A DNA stretch of 64,000 bases. It comes from Gigaspora rosea. Lineage: Eukaryota > Glomeromycota > Glomeromycetes > Diversisporales > Gigasporaceae. The position numbers and the translations under genes are program-made. Each line of letters starts with the position of its first letter. The stretch's first letter is position 1. Positions 45,192-56,051 of the stretch are shown here, in pieces. The notes below the pieces were generated by a model. That model was given only the letters and a program-made list of their open reading frames with translations. It had not been told where the DNA came from and did no database searches. Location: positions 33,425 to 97,424 of the forward strand of contig QKWP01000766.1 of the NCBI GenBank assembly GCA_003550325.1, read 5' to 3'.

Positions 45192-46952
45192 TCAATAAAT
45201 GCCTTTAATTGCTTTAGAAATTGATTTTGTGCTAATAATCTTGCTAGTATATATTTCATCAGGATGCTTTGACATTGGCAATATTTTAATAACTTTATCT
45301 GCTTCTAAGAATTGCTTTTTAATTTCATTATCATTATCTGAAGATGCTATCATACTATGCCAATCATATATTATACTATAAATATTCCAAGCACTAGGTC
45401 GTTTTTGTGGATTGGAATTCATGCACTTTCCAGCCAATTCAATATAGCATTTAGGAGTTCCAGGTGCAAACTCTGGTCGTAATCCTTTGCAAATTTTGAC
45501 TGCAAGTTTGGTATCAAATTCGTGGCCATCAAAAGGTCTTTGTCCAGTTGTAATTTCTGACATAATAGCTCCAAACCCATAAATATCTGCTGCTTGTGTA
45601 AACTGCTGCTCACCTAATAAAACTTCTGGTGCAACATAGGGCATAACTCCATAAATAGCTCCTTCTAAAACTTTTTCATCTGTTTTTCTAGACAAACCTA
45701 GATCTGCAATATAAGATGAGATATTATCTTGTTGGCTTTGTAAAATGTTGCCACTATGAAAATCAGAATGAATGTATCCTGCATTTACATGAATATAATG
45801 TAATTCATGTGAAATATTTTTAAGTATTTCTAATTTAGTTTGCCATTTAAGATTGCAAAAATTATTTCTTAAATATTTATAAAGACTTCCTTTATTAGCA
45901 TACTGAAACACCATCAAGTATTCCTTTGTTTCTGTATTTTGAGTTATGCCAAATATTGCGAGCTTACTAAAGTTTAATTTACATATCATAAAACTTTTGA
46001 ACTTGTTAAAGTTTAAACAACAAGTTAGTTTTTTAGTTATTAGATAAATAATTAACAATAAATTAACTTACTTCTTTTAAAAAATCATTATTGTTTTCTT
46101 TAGAACTGGCCAACGTCTTAAGTGCAACGATGCTGGATGTTTCACGTGCTCTTTTGTGGTTATCGTCATTAATTTTTTCAACTTTTTGTCGTATACCATC
46201 TAACCAGGTTGCTGAATATACAGAACCAAATCCTCCTTCACCGATTTTTTTAACTTCTAATAATCTATTGAATGGAATCCATTCAATCGCATCTTCATAT
46301 CTCAAGGCTCTAAGTTGGAACGTTTTCATGCAATTGTCAATATTTTTATGTCCACTTGTCCACCTTGTTTCTATGTCAGGGTCGCATGATAGACACCATG
46401 CAGGTTGAGTGTTATCTTTATTACAATGTGCACATTTTCCATGTTCAGATTTTCTATATAATATATAATTAAATTATGGTAAATAAGTATTTAAGTTTGC
46501 TGTTTTTAATTCCATTGATTAATAAATGTTCTTTATACTCACTAACTAAATTAATGCGAATGAAATGAATTTAAACGTAATGGTAAATAAGTATTTATCT
46601 GTTATGTTTGCTGTTTTTAATTCTATTGATTAATAAATGAATGTTCTTTATACTCACATGCTGTTATGTGAGGTGATAAATGCGAATGAAATGAATTTAA
46701 ACGTAATGGTAAATAAGTATTTATCTTTTATGTTTGCTGTTTTTAATTCCATTGATTAATAAATAATGTTCTTTATACTTACGGGCTAAATAACAAACAA
46801 TAAATAAATACGTTTTATGAGCTTATGCACTTTATGCTTACTCTCTGTTAATCAACAAAATTGTATAAGAAATCCTTCTTCCTGTTTTAAATAAACTACA
46901 ATCATTATAATGAAAAATAAAATTTAACTTACTTTACAATCCATTCCCCCAT
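45192..46952 (-). CDS. protein kinase (Rhizophagus-type, three exons)
   Basis: Gene model: exons 46952-46933, 46453-46072 and 46001-45192 give 404 codons with no internal stop. Exon 2 encodes a Cys-rich zinc-binding-like module (GKCAHCNKDNTQPAWCLSCD) just before the kinase domain. The kinase domain has the glycine loop IGEGGFGSVYSA, the lysine in VALKTLA, the helix-C Glu in NDFLKE, the catalytic loop HSDFHSGNIL, DLG in place of DFG, and APEVLLG. The C-lobe DIYGFGAIMSEITTGQRPFD closes it. The catalytic Asp and Asn remain; only the Arg of HRD is Ser, so it may be active. The second intron is 70 bp (GTAAGT.., CTAAC branch site, AAG). The first start is uncertain: see the Sel1 ORF immediately upstream. 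A signalling kinase of an expanded family; substrate unknown. Confidence 0.8.
46002..46071 (-). other. 70-bp intron of the kinase gene
   Basis: Donor GTAAGT at 46071-46066, branch-like CTAAC in AAACTAACTTG, acceptor AAG at 46002. Splicing joins GAA to TTC and gives NDFLKEFKSFMICKLNFSK, continuing the kinase fold smoothly. Confidence 0.85.
46454..46932 (-). other. 479-bp intron with a triplicated internal repeat
   Basis: Donor GTAAGT at 46932-46927, acceptor TATAG at 46454. Between about 46476 and 46790 a unit of 104-126 bp occurs three times (ATGGTAAATAAGTATTTA.., TTTGCTGTTTTTAATTC). Each unit carries a donor-like GTRAGTATAAAG on the minus strand (46542-46537, 46657-46652, 46782-46777). Confidence 0.7.
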
Positions 46953-47323
46953 TTATCCCTATTTTTTTCAACGCCAATTCCGAAATGATAACACCAAGCA
47001 GTTTTCCAAATTCCCATAGAATTACCTACCTCAGCTGACTTCAGATAATATGAAAACGCTTTTTGCTCATCGATTTCGATTCCAATTCCTAAATAATAAC
47101 AATATCCAACTTGGTACATTCCGTTAGAATTATTCATATCTGCCGATTTTTGGTAATATGTAAATGCTTTTATTTCTTCCTTTTCAATTCCTATTCCATA
47201 TTCGTAACAATAACCGACCAAATAATTTCTGTTTGAATCTTTCGTATCGTCCAATTGGAGACTACTATCGAAATTCAGTTGATTGAAAGCATCGGTAATT
47301 TGTGCAATTTCTAAGTTTTCCAT
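46933..47323 (-). pseudogene. Sel1-repeat N-terminal exon, one base out of frame with the kinase
   Basis: From Met at 47323 (an alternative Met lies at 47359) the frame encodes three Sel1-type repeats: YLVGYCYEYGIGIEKEEIKAF, MYQVGYCYYLGIGIEIDEQKAF and WKTAWCYHFGIGVEKN. It then stops shortly before the donor site of the kinase's first intron. The five-G run at 46946-46950 (plus-strand C run) is one base short of continuing in frame into EWIVKKSEHGKC of the kinase. So this is probably the true N-terminal exon, carrying either a real one-base deletion or a sequence error. Sel1 repeats mediate protein contacts and are often paired with kinases in Rhizophagus. Confidence 0.65.
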
Positions 47324-47479
47324 TTGGTTTTTGGTTTTAAAAAAATGTGATATCACCATGATTTACCGGGGGTTTTTTTTTATTTATTTACTTTGGTTAT
47401 ACAATATATCCTAAATTATACCGGCTGTTGCAGCCATCAGCCTACATGCATTGCAAATATTAATGGAAACAATAAATAA

Positions 47480-48086
47480 ATAAAGTCACACGCCTCTCAT
47501 TATACAAAAAAAACAAAAAGAAATTATTATTAATACAAGTAAGTACATACTCTCGTTCTATAAAAAAAACAATACAAGTCACTTTTGTTACTCTCGTTAT
47601 GTAAAAAAAAAAATAATAATAATACATTGTTACTCTCGTTATATAAAAAAAAAATAATAATAATACAAGTCACCTTGTTACTCTAATTATATAAAAAAAT
47701 AATACAAGTCACTTTTGTTAATCTCATTATATAAAAAAAAAAAATACAAGTCACTTTTGTTACTCTTAAAATTTTGGTTTTGAGATTAATAAAAAATAAA
47801 AAAAAATATAAAAAAAATATATAAAATTAAAAAAATAAAAATAAAATTAAAAATTAAAAATAAAAAAAGTAAAAAATAAATAAAAATAAAAAAAAAGTAA
47901 AAAAAAAATAAAAATAAAAAAAAGGAAAATAAATAATAAATAAAAAATAAAAAAAATAAAAAAATAACAAGTAATTTTAATAAAATAAAAAATCTCAAAA
48001 ACAAAATTTAAAAAAAAATAAAAAAATAAAAAAAGAGAGTAAATAGTAGTAACTTGAATAAAAATAAAAAAGAGTGACTTGTATAT
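47480..48086. repeat. microsatellite-like array grown from a MITE end, plus A-rich tract
   Basis: 47535-47765 repeats AATACAAGTCACTTTTGTTACTCTCGTTATATAAAAAA-type units five or six times. 47785-48060 is nearly all A with scattered T. The tract ends AGAGTGACTTGTATA at 48073-48087. The phrase ACAAGTCAC..CTCTCGTTAT equals the terminal repeat of the MITEs at 14127 and 14686. Confidence 0.7.
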
Positions 48087-48205
48087 AAATATATATATAT
48101 ATATATTAAAAAAAATAGTGTACTTATAAGAAAGAAAAAAAAATTAATATTTCAAATTCAAACTTTGGTTTATTTGTAAATGTATGTAACTTTATTATGC
48201 AAAAA

Positions 48206-49200
48206 AAGAATTTAAACACTTTACTAAGGCCATACAAAATAAATTTCTTGATTTACATAACCCAGTTGGGTCCAAAAATTGAAAACTATAATTTTTTTTT
48301 TAATTAGGCAATAGAAATGATGTCAACGGGTCTAGACCCCTGGTGGAGTTGTACAATGATAGTACCAAATCAACTTTAACCAAATACAGTATTGTATATC
48401 GATTTGCATATGGAAATTTGGTGAATCCAGTTTAATGTGTCAGAGACAAATTTTCTTTGTTTTTATTCATTTCTGGCAAATGAAATGTTTTACGTTAGGC
48501 ATAGAATATGCAACAATTTATTAATTGGATATATAAAAAAATTTTTTAAAAAAAAAATTCGGGTGGCCAGGTCAAAAATTTTATTTTATATTATATAGGG
48601 TGTGGTCAATTAAAACAGCCCATTTTTACATATAACTTATTTTGAGATAATTGAGTTTAATTATTTGGTTTGATTTTTGGACTGATCCAGGATTAATCAA
48701 ATTTAACGATTTTGATTGGTTAAAGATAGCATGTGACTATAGGGTAATCTCATGATGTGCTGAGCTCTACGCAGCCTCATGTAAACTTTCTTTTACATTA
48801 TCTTGATTTTTTATTATGCATATCGACTTTTATTTATAATTGAAAAATGTCAATCATGTCAAAATTTATAAGAATCTAATAAAAACTTATTTTTCAAAAA
48901 ATTGTAAAAATGGGCTGTTTTAATTGACCACACTCCATATAAACAAAGAAATTTATTTTGTATGGCCTAATCCAAATACCAAGAAATTTGATGTCTTTTA
49001 TTTTGTATTAAAAAAAATAAAATTACAAAAAATATATTATTGTATTTCATAAATCAAAATTTCATAATTACTAGGATTAAATAAATATACTTGCTTCTTT
49101 GTCTTTAGGTCCAACAGATCTTTAGATTACCAAATTCTTTTTTAGGATAATAGGCAGGTTCTTCAGGTTGGGTCTTTGAGTAAAGTGTTTAAATTCTTTC
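48206..49200. mobile_element. nested inverted repeats around a MITE
   Basis: AAAGAATTTAAACACTTTACT at 48208 pairs with AGTAAAGTGTTTAAATTCTTT near 49200. GGCCATACAAAATAAATTTC at 48230 pairs with GAAATTTATTTTGTATGGCC near 48970. The extra spacer on the right suggests one outer fold-back element later disrupted. Confidence 0.55.
48598..48936. mobile_element. 339-bp MITE with long TIRs
   Basis: Ends GGGTGTGGTCAATTAAAACA and inverted TGTTTTAATTGACCACACTCC; pairing continues through CAGCCCATTTTTAC. Flanked by ATATA on both sides. Confidence 0.8.
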
Positions 49201-49739
49201 AGATTTGTAAAGTTACCTTTTTTTTATCAAATAAAAGTATATCATTTGAATCATGATTTTTATAAAGGAATTTTTCATACCCTTATATATATAAATTTTT
49301 GAGTCAAATGCATAAGCAACTTTGTTTATTTTTAATTTAGTAAACAATCTAAAACCAATCCAAAATGAAAATACACATTTTCAAAATGGAAATATACGAT
49401 TCCAATACAGAAACACATAATTAAAAAAAGATATAAATTCGAAAATAGAAATACAACATTTCTAAAATGAAAATACATGATACAAAAAAAGTGAATTGTT
49501 TTTATTTTGTTCAAGAAATCAATCCTTATATAATTTCATAAAATACACATATTCAAAATTGGGTCGTTTAAAGTCTAGCACCTCATGAAATCACCTGAAA
49601 TTCAGAAAACTACAGAAATGAGTTATCACAGCTTTTTGAAAATACAACATACGTAGAATTTACTTTGATCACTAAACACGATACAGTTTTTTTAAAGGTA
49701 TGATAATACAGTAATTTATTTATTTGTTTTATTTTAATT
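49201..49739. other. A+T-rich DNA with AAAATGAAAATACA-type repeats
   Basis: 49360-49480 repeats short phrases such as AAAATGGAAATATACGATTC and AAAATGAAAATACATGAT. No gene. Confidence 0.4.
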
Positions 49740-50560
49740 GTCTCGTAGGTCTTTTTTTTTATGCCGGAATTGATTTAAAGTATATAAGCAGTTTGATTTT
49801 TTAGTTTTTTCTTTTTTACATTTAATATTTTTAGGATTTGAACTTGGGCAGGAAGGTTTCTTGTCTATTCTTTTTTTTTTTTTGCTGAGAATAAATATTC
49901 TCTTTTGTTTTGTTAGAATGAGAATTTTAGCAGAAAATATGAACTATGGCCAAAGATAAGTGCCAATTTTTATTTTTATTTTATTTTATTTTATTTTTTT
50001 ATTTATTTATTTCTTTTGAAGCTTTTTTTTGTAAACTTTAGCTTCTTTGGAATATGAAAGTATACCAGAGCAAGGTTCTGAACTTTGGCGAGAAATAAGA
50101 ACTATAGTTGAAGATATATATGTACTATCAATTTATTTATTATATATTTATTTCTTTCGTTTAGCAGATATTAATACCTTTTTTTTGTTGTTCTTGTTCT
50201 TATTAGAATGCAAAAATCAACAGAGCTCTGAAAAAGAACTATAAGTACTAATTCTTTTTCTTTTTTTATTTATTTGTTTTTTTTTCTATTCATTTCTTTT
50301 TTTTTTGGCATATAATAATATTTTTTTCTTTAGGTTTTGGCCATATTAGAATGCAAAAAAACTAGCAATAGGGTTCTGAATTTTGGCAGATATTTACACT
50401 GGTTAATGGAAATCTAGACTTGTTAGATTTAGACTTGTTAAAATTGAGGATCAAACTAGAGATAAGTACTAAATTCTTTTTTTTTCTTTTTAGCATGTGA
50501 TAATGTTTTTTTGTATCTAGCTTAGATAAAATATAGAACCACCTTAAGAATTGGGAACTG
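49740..50560. repeat. degenerate tandem modules with intron-like T-rich spacers
   Basis: About four modules near 49915, 50047, 50210 and 50350 share AATRCAAAA..GGTTCTGAAYTTTGGC, each preceded by a T-rich tract ending in TTAG. They look like repeated acceptor-exon blocks, but no continuous frame joins them. Confidence 0.45.
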
Positions 50561-50621
50561 AATAGTTCTTTTTTTGTTTAATTACTGCGACTTATACTTT
50601 GTATTATAATGTAATTACTAC

Positions 50622-51155
50622 TAGTGATACAAGTCATTATATGTAAAATCAACTTATGTCGACTAGTCGGCTTAACCAAACTGATTTTTGCAAAGCAGAC
50701 TTAGTTGATTGGGTAAAATCATTACCCAAAAAAATTTCAATTGATATTAAATTACATATATGCAATTGAGTAAACTAATACAATGCTCTTAAAAGTATAA
50801 AACAATACAAAAATATTAATACTAAATTGAAGAGCATGTTTAAATAAAACAATCTAATATCGTGTAAATAGAAAAAAATTGTCATTGTGCAAATTGTATT
50901 ATTTTAAAACTCGTAATTATAGCTCGTTGTAAAATAAAATTAAATTGTTTAATTATACACATTGATATTAACAAAAATCAAGTGTTAATCTAAGTGTAAC
51001 TTGTTAATCTATGTGTAACTCGAACTGTGATTGGTCATTGCATGTCACGTGATATGAGCAAATAAAGAAATCGACTTTCGGTTAATAGCTGAATTTTATA
51101 ATCAACTTAAGTCGACTTAGTCAAGTCGATTTTTTAAGGTCGACTTGGTTTACTA
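50622..51155. mobile_element. hAT-type MITE
   Basis: 534 bp. Ends TAGTGATACAAGTC and inverted GACTTGGTTTACTA. Flanks ATTACTAC and CTTACTAC form an 8-bp duplication with one mismatch. Subterminal AAGTCGACTTAGTCAAGTCG repeats. Confidence 0.75.
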
Positions 51156-51404
51156 CTTACTACTATGATGTATAATTTTGTATCAGAGTGAACAATGTTA
51201 TATGTAGAATTAAAAGTTACATCAGATTATAATACTACTAATACCTACCCACTACCTACCCTTACCCTAATATATCTATTGGCTTTACTCTAATTTAACG
51301 AAACTCATCATTATTTAAATTCTATTGTAATGTCATAATTATGTAATATTTTTTAAAATATTTAATAAAATAAGTCTATACATTTATAAAGAACAAATTT
51401 ATTT
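51156..51404. other. short intergenic stretch
   Basis: Contains CTACCCACTACCTACCCTTACCCTAA at about 51244-51269 (written here as a pattern; a weak telomere-like phrase). No gene. Confidence 0.35.
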
Positions 51405-51672
51405 ATTTCTTTAAAATAATTTCTAAAGAATTTTTTAAATCTTTAATAAATTCAGATTTTACTTCTGGTCTTCCTTTATCCTCTATTTTTTAATATGCAT
51501 TTCGGGATCTTTCTATTAATTCACTAACAATTAAATGTCTATTTTTGGCAGCTTTTTCAGCTTTAGTTTTTCTAGGCAATTCAATTTCCACTAATTTATG
51601 TCACTATGCTTATATATTTCGAATTTATTTTCTACAAACATATTTTGAGTTAATAATTTTTTATAGCTATAT

Positions 51673-52245
51673 ATAAGGTAAAATAAAGTAATTTGGCGAA
51701 TACGAGTAATTTGGCAAATTTTAATATCTCCTTATCTAATAATCAGAATCAAATAATTTTTATACCTTTCAATTCGTCTCAATGAGATGAATCGAATGGT
51801 GCCAAGCTCGCTTGGTTCTGATCACTGGGTCACAAGATATTTTCGATTCTTTGTCATTCGTCAAAATATCCCCAAGGATCATTTTTGTGCAATATATAAC
51901 GATGATATTTTGTGATCCAGTGATCAGAATTGGATAAACTTTATATTATTCAATTTATCTCATTGAGACGAATCGAATGGTATAAAAATTATTCAATTCT
52001 TACTACTGGATTACACAAGATACCATAAATTCGCCAAATTACCCCTATTTCTCGCTTTTTGATACAATTTATAATCCATTTAATGACACGTTAAGACAAG
52101 ATGTTATATAACTAATTTTTTTATAAACTAATTCTAAATCATATATAAAGTTTAATACAAAAAATAAAAACTTTTTTAATATTAAAATAAAAAAGTTTTT
52201 ATATTAGTTATGTTAACTTCGCCAAATTACTCCTTTTTACCTTAT
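51673..52245. mobile_element. TIR element family X, copy 2 (uninterrupted)
   Basis: 573 bp. Ends ATAAGGTAAAATAAAGTAAT and inverted ATTACTCCTTTTTACCTTAT, then TTTGGCGAA on both arms. It inserted in the transposase relic: deleting it leaves the frame ..YEH-SYKKLLTQNM. It is the empty-site reference for the disrupted copy at 23563-27654. Flank TA or ATA. Confidence 0.85.
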
Positions 52246-52560
52246 GTTCATAAAATATATACCAGTAAGGAAGTAGATACCAATAATAGAACAGGCAAAA
52301 ACAACTAAATAAAGTTAAACCAGGCAATACTTTAACTTTCTTTACCCTTTTTTCAACAGCACAAGCTTTATCGACGATTAACTGTTGTATTGAAAATGGA
52401 AACTTGTAAATTTGACCAAGAATTTCATCATCAATACCAACAACTGAAATCTATTTAATTCTAAATTCAAAAGCTACATGTTCTAAATCAGAGCATTTTT
52501 TTATATCTAAATGATAATTTTATGATATACACCTAATATAAATAGAATAAATAAACGGAG

Positions 52561-52742
52561 GGTGGTCATTTCGACAACAATCATTCACCGAAAGTTCACT
52601 TAGCCAATATCACATAGGGTTAGAGTTAGGGTTTTATTAGTTACAGGTATGTATTTTTAGTAAATTGTTACTTCGTGTAATATCAGTTAAGTGAGATGTC
52701 AGTGAAATGATTGTCAGTGAAATGACATGTATCCAAATAAAC
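52561..52742. mobile_element. MITE in the transposase relic
   Basis: Inverted ends: GGTCATTTCGACAACAATCATT pairs with AATGATTGTCAGTGAAATGAC, and AAAGTTCACTTAGCC.. with ..GTTAAGTGAGA. The core has GGGTTAGAGTTAGGG. It separates GIIGKNY from EHVAFEFRI of the transposase. Confidence 0.7.
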
Positions 52743-53135
52743 ATATTCATGATATTAAAAAAATAAATCTTTACAAAATTTTTTTTAAAAAAAAATCAGG
52801 CTGCCAGATCTAATATAGTTTTTACCTATTATACCATAATTTGACGATTTTGTCCTCTTTAACTCACTATGGTACAATTCTATTGCATTTGTCGAAGTTA
52901 CTTGCAGTAGAAGTAGTGAATACTAGCGAGCTCATAAAGCCTACTAATTTGAATTATTTTGATAATTTCATTTTATACTGACAACTTGATATGTATCAAT
53001 TGCCTTTTTAATAAGTGCATCACATCTGACTTTTTAATTTTATGCATTGCTTAGATTATTAGTCTTCGGGCCTTTGATTCATATATTTTATTTATCCATG
53101 TTTACATTATATAAACTGTGCAAAAAATCACAGCT

Positions 53136-54089
53136 TTATTCTTGCTTACTACCTTGAAGACCAGAAAATACTTTTTTTATGCTATTGTCCTCAACATAAC
53201 TTTGGTTGGCAAGGTATATCACAGTTTCCAATTTCTTCCAATTTTTTTTATGATTTTTAAAATGTCTGAGACTGTGTACTATCTTCTTTTTTAACAAAAA
53301 AATAGGCGCCAACATTCCAACAGCCATATGTATTCCAAATGTACAAGGTAAATAGGTGGCAATTGTATTTGTTGGTTTTATACATTGAATCAATAAGGGT
53401 TAACCACCCATTTCATTCAAGTTTGACAATTTGAAGGTGAAGTAGACTGTCTAGAGGTTATAATGTTCTTAACCTCACTCATAATAACAGGTGGGTAGTT
53501 TTTGGCTATTTCATTTTTGACTAATTTATGTACCGCTTCTGAATGCTTTAATTTTTCGCTTTCATCAAGCATGTGTTCATAATTAGGGCTTTTATTATAT
53601 TATTCAACCTGCACTTTTTGTGCATTAACAAAACGTAATACCTGGATTTTTGCAGAGCAAAAATTTGGTGAACAGACCTTCATTTTTCGATGCTTCCCAG
53701 CAGGAATTCCTTCCTTTCAACTACTTGAATAATAATGTTTATAAATTGGTATATAAATGCCTTCTAAGAATTACCATTGGTGTGGTTTTTGTAGCTAAAC
53801 CCTGTCCATACATTTGTAACAAGTAGTCACCATTCTAGAACAAATTTATTCATTGACACTTCAAAAGTTTATCAATATTGAAGAGAAGTGCTCGCCTTTG
53901 ATCAGGAGTTGAAGTTTGGGATAAATAAACTTTAAATGCTTCATTTGCTATGGATACTAATTGTATTTCATTTTTCTTTTCGCTATTTTTTCTCTAACAA
54001 ACCTTTTTTGTTTCCTATCAAAACTTTACTTTCGTTAGCTACAATTTTTTCAAATACATTTTTTCCTTTTTCAACAAAGTTACTTGTCA
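53136..54089 (-). pseudogene. decayed transposon-like coding region, family not recognised
   Basis: The minus strand from 54089 reads MTSNFVEKGKNVFEKIVANE.., IQLVSIANEAFKVYLSQTST and PDQRRALLFNIDKLLK. Later come CSAKIQVLRFVNAQKVQVE and LDESEKLKHSEAVHKLVKNE (about 53520-53590), ending in an open frame 53393-53136. Frames shift several times and stops interrupt (the first after GLLEKK). It lies directly upstream of the SWIM transposase relic on the same strand and may be part of that element or an adjoining one. Confidence 0.45.
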
Positions 54090-54540
54090 TATTAAAAAAA
54101 AATTATATAATATATAAAAAAAATTAATATATATATAAATTATATATATAAAAAAAAAAAAAATAAAAATAAAAATACAAACTTTATAGCACACTCTGCT
54201 TACTTAGTATTATGACAGTAGTGACAGCAGTATTTAAGAAATTATTTTCAACATATTACTATAATATGCTTTAGTAACAACAATAATTAACGATAATAAA
54301 AAAAAGTCTTAATAACATCTCATTTATTGTATGTAATTAGGGTATTAAAAAAAAAGAAAAAGATTCTTTTTTAAAAAAAAAGAGAGTTTTCTTAAAAAAA
54401 CTGTGCAGAAAAAAAAAGATTCTTTAAAAAAAACTGTGTAGAAAAAGGGAGATTAAAAAAAGTAAATTCTTACTAAACATCTGAAAAAAATTAGGTTTAC
54501 CACGTCTCCTGTGATTTCCTGTATATCAGGTGATTTCATG
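54090..54540. repeat. low-complexity A-rich tract
   Basis: Poly-A runs and AAAAAGATTCTTTAAAAAAA-type repeats around 54350-54460. No gene. Confidence 0.6.
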
Positions 54541-54767
54541 GAGTACCAGGCTTGAAACTACTCCCAAAAAAGGACCATAAGAATTTTTTACAGTAAATCA
54601 CAATAGAAATCACATTCATTAATGCTATTATAAATCTGTAAAACTTTGCTTTTGCAAATTTGCTCTTTTATATATTTGTTTATTTACATACAATCTATTT
54701 AGCCCAAAACAGTTAATCCAATATATTACGAGATTCAAAGTGTTTTGTATAGTCTACTCTCTTTTTC

Positions 54768-54824
54768 TTGGTCTTGGTCTTGGTCTTGCTCATGGTCTTG
54801 CTCTTGGTCTTGGTTTTTAGCAAG
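54768..54824. repeat. CTTGGT hexamer microsatellite
   Basis: About nine units of CTTGGT with CTTGCT and CATGGT variants. Confidence 0.85.
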
Positions 54825-54840
54825 CATAAATAAAAATTGA

Positions 54841-55402
54841 AGAATAATTAAAAATGCTAAATACATTAGCAAATAGTAAGAAAAATTTTTGTCCCTATAT
54901 AAATTTAAAATTATAAATTTCTAGATTTTTCCTTTTTTCTGAATTTTTCTCTCTTGGATTTTTTGCTGCCTGGATTAATTGATCACCTGCAAATTTTCTT
55001 TGCACTTAAGAAGTGAAATATATTATGTCATTATCTCATAATTCATTGCATTATTTACATATTAAATTAATTTTTTGCAATACCTTTTTTTATGTTGATC
55101 TTACTATATTACGATATGCATCACATAGTATTTATATTATCTATTGTATGAGAATTTTACCAAACATCGCTTTAACAGGTTTTTGTCTTGATTAAGGTGC
55201 ATAATGATTACTATAAAAATGTCTTTTTTTTAATTATTGTCTTTCAGAATTACACTAACTAAATATATATATATTATAAAATTTTATTATAATTAATACA
55301 AAATTTATCATGTGTCACACTAAATTTCAATTCAGGCATTAATGATCATTGTTACTGCCATAGCATTCAATCAAACAATTAATTAATCAATTATATACTA
55401 AC
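54841..55402. other. A+T-rich intergenic DNA
   Basis: No gene or element recognised; a 60-residue open frame at 55013 is of chance length. Confidence 0.35.
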
Positions 55403-55821
55403 CAATATTTAAAATTTGATGTTCTTATGTTCTCATGAGAACACTAAATTTTTTTTAAAAACATTAATATTTAAAATAATGTTTTCTTATTTGAGAACAT
55501 TTTGTACTGATAAAATGTTCTCAAAATATTATTAGTATTTATAACTATTAGTTTTTTTTTACATATTTAAAAAAAGATTTATAGTTGCAAAAAGTTAACT
55601 AAGTATATTACATAATCAATTTAACCAATTTAAATATTCTAAGACTATTAAAATCAAAAAGCTTGGACTATAACTTTACTTAAAGTCCAAGATAGGTTTA
55701 TATAATAAAAATATATGCATATTTAAAAAATAAAATTCTATTTAAAAATTTTTTGAGAACATTAATACTCTAAATTTAGTTCATTTGAGAACATAGTTTT
55801 GAATTTGAATTTTAAACACTG
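55403..55821. mobile_element. probable hAT-type MITE
   Basis: Right end TTTTAAACACTG; left end CAATATTTAAAA differs from the expected CAGTGTTTAAAA by two G-to-A changes. Subterminal TTTGAGAACAT/ATGTTCTCA repeats occur on both sides. No matching 8-bp flank (ATACTAAC against GCTGCGAC), so the boundary is uncertain. The same termini as the LRR-carrying element at 32112. Confidence 0.5.
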
Positions 55822-56051
55822 GCTGCGACAACCGTGATAGCAATGTTGATTGTTAGTTAACTTTGAAGTAGTTGCTCTGGCAAGCTCATAGATACATATT
55901 GGTATACAATTAAATTTTATAAGCAATCAGGTTTTAAATTATCTAAATATTAGATTTTTCTCAATTGACATTCTAACTATCTATAGTAAATAACCAATAA
56001 AGTATTATGCTTCTTGACATGTAATTTTTTTTATAATATAAACATAAAACT

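Larger units (their letters stand above)
51405..53060 (-). pseudogene. Mutator-type transposase with SWIM domain, split by two MITEs
   Basis: Read on the minus strand from about 53035: CDALIKKAIDTYQVVSI.., then LLLLQVTSTNAIELYHSELKR (about 52870-52930), a typical end of the MULE catalytic domain. Then come EHVAFEFRI, GQIYKFPFSIQQLIVDKACA (about 52370-52440) and a decayed SWIM zinc-finger region (LFSCFCLFYYWYLLPYWYIF, about 52260-52320). After an insertion it resumes YKKLLTQNMFVENKFEIY, then LVEIELPRK..HLIVSELIERSRNAY.. to a stop at about 51405. The SWIM Cys and His positions after LP read Y-W-Y and stops replace likely Trp/Gln codons, so it is dead. Family assignment is from recognised motifs and would need a profile search. 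Confidence 0.65.

Noticed and set aside
47786..48004. 72-residue Phe/Leu/Ile-rich open frame
   Set aside because: Pure low-complexity A-rich DNA read from the other strand.
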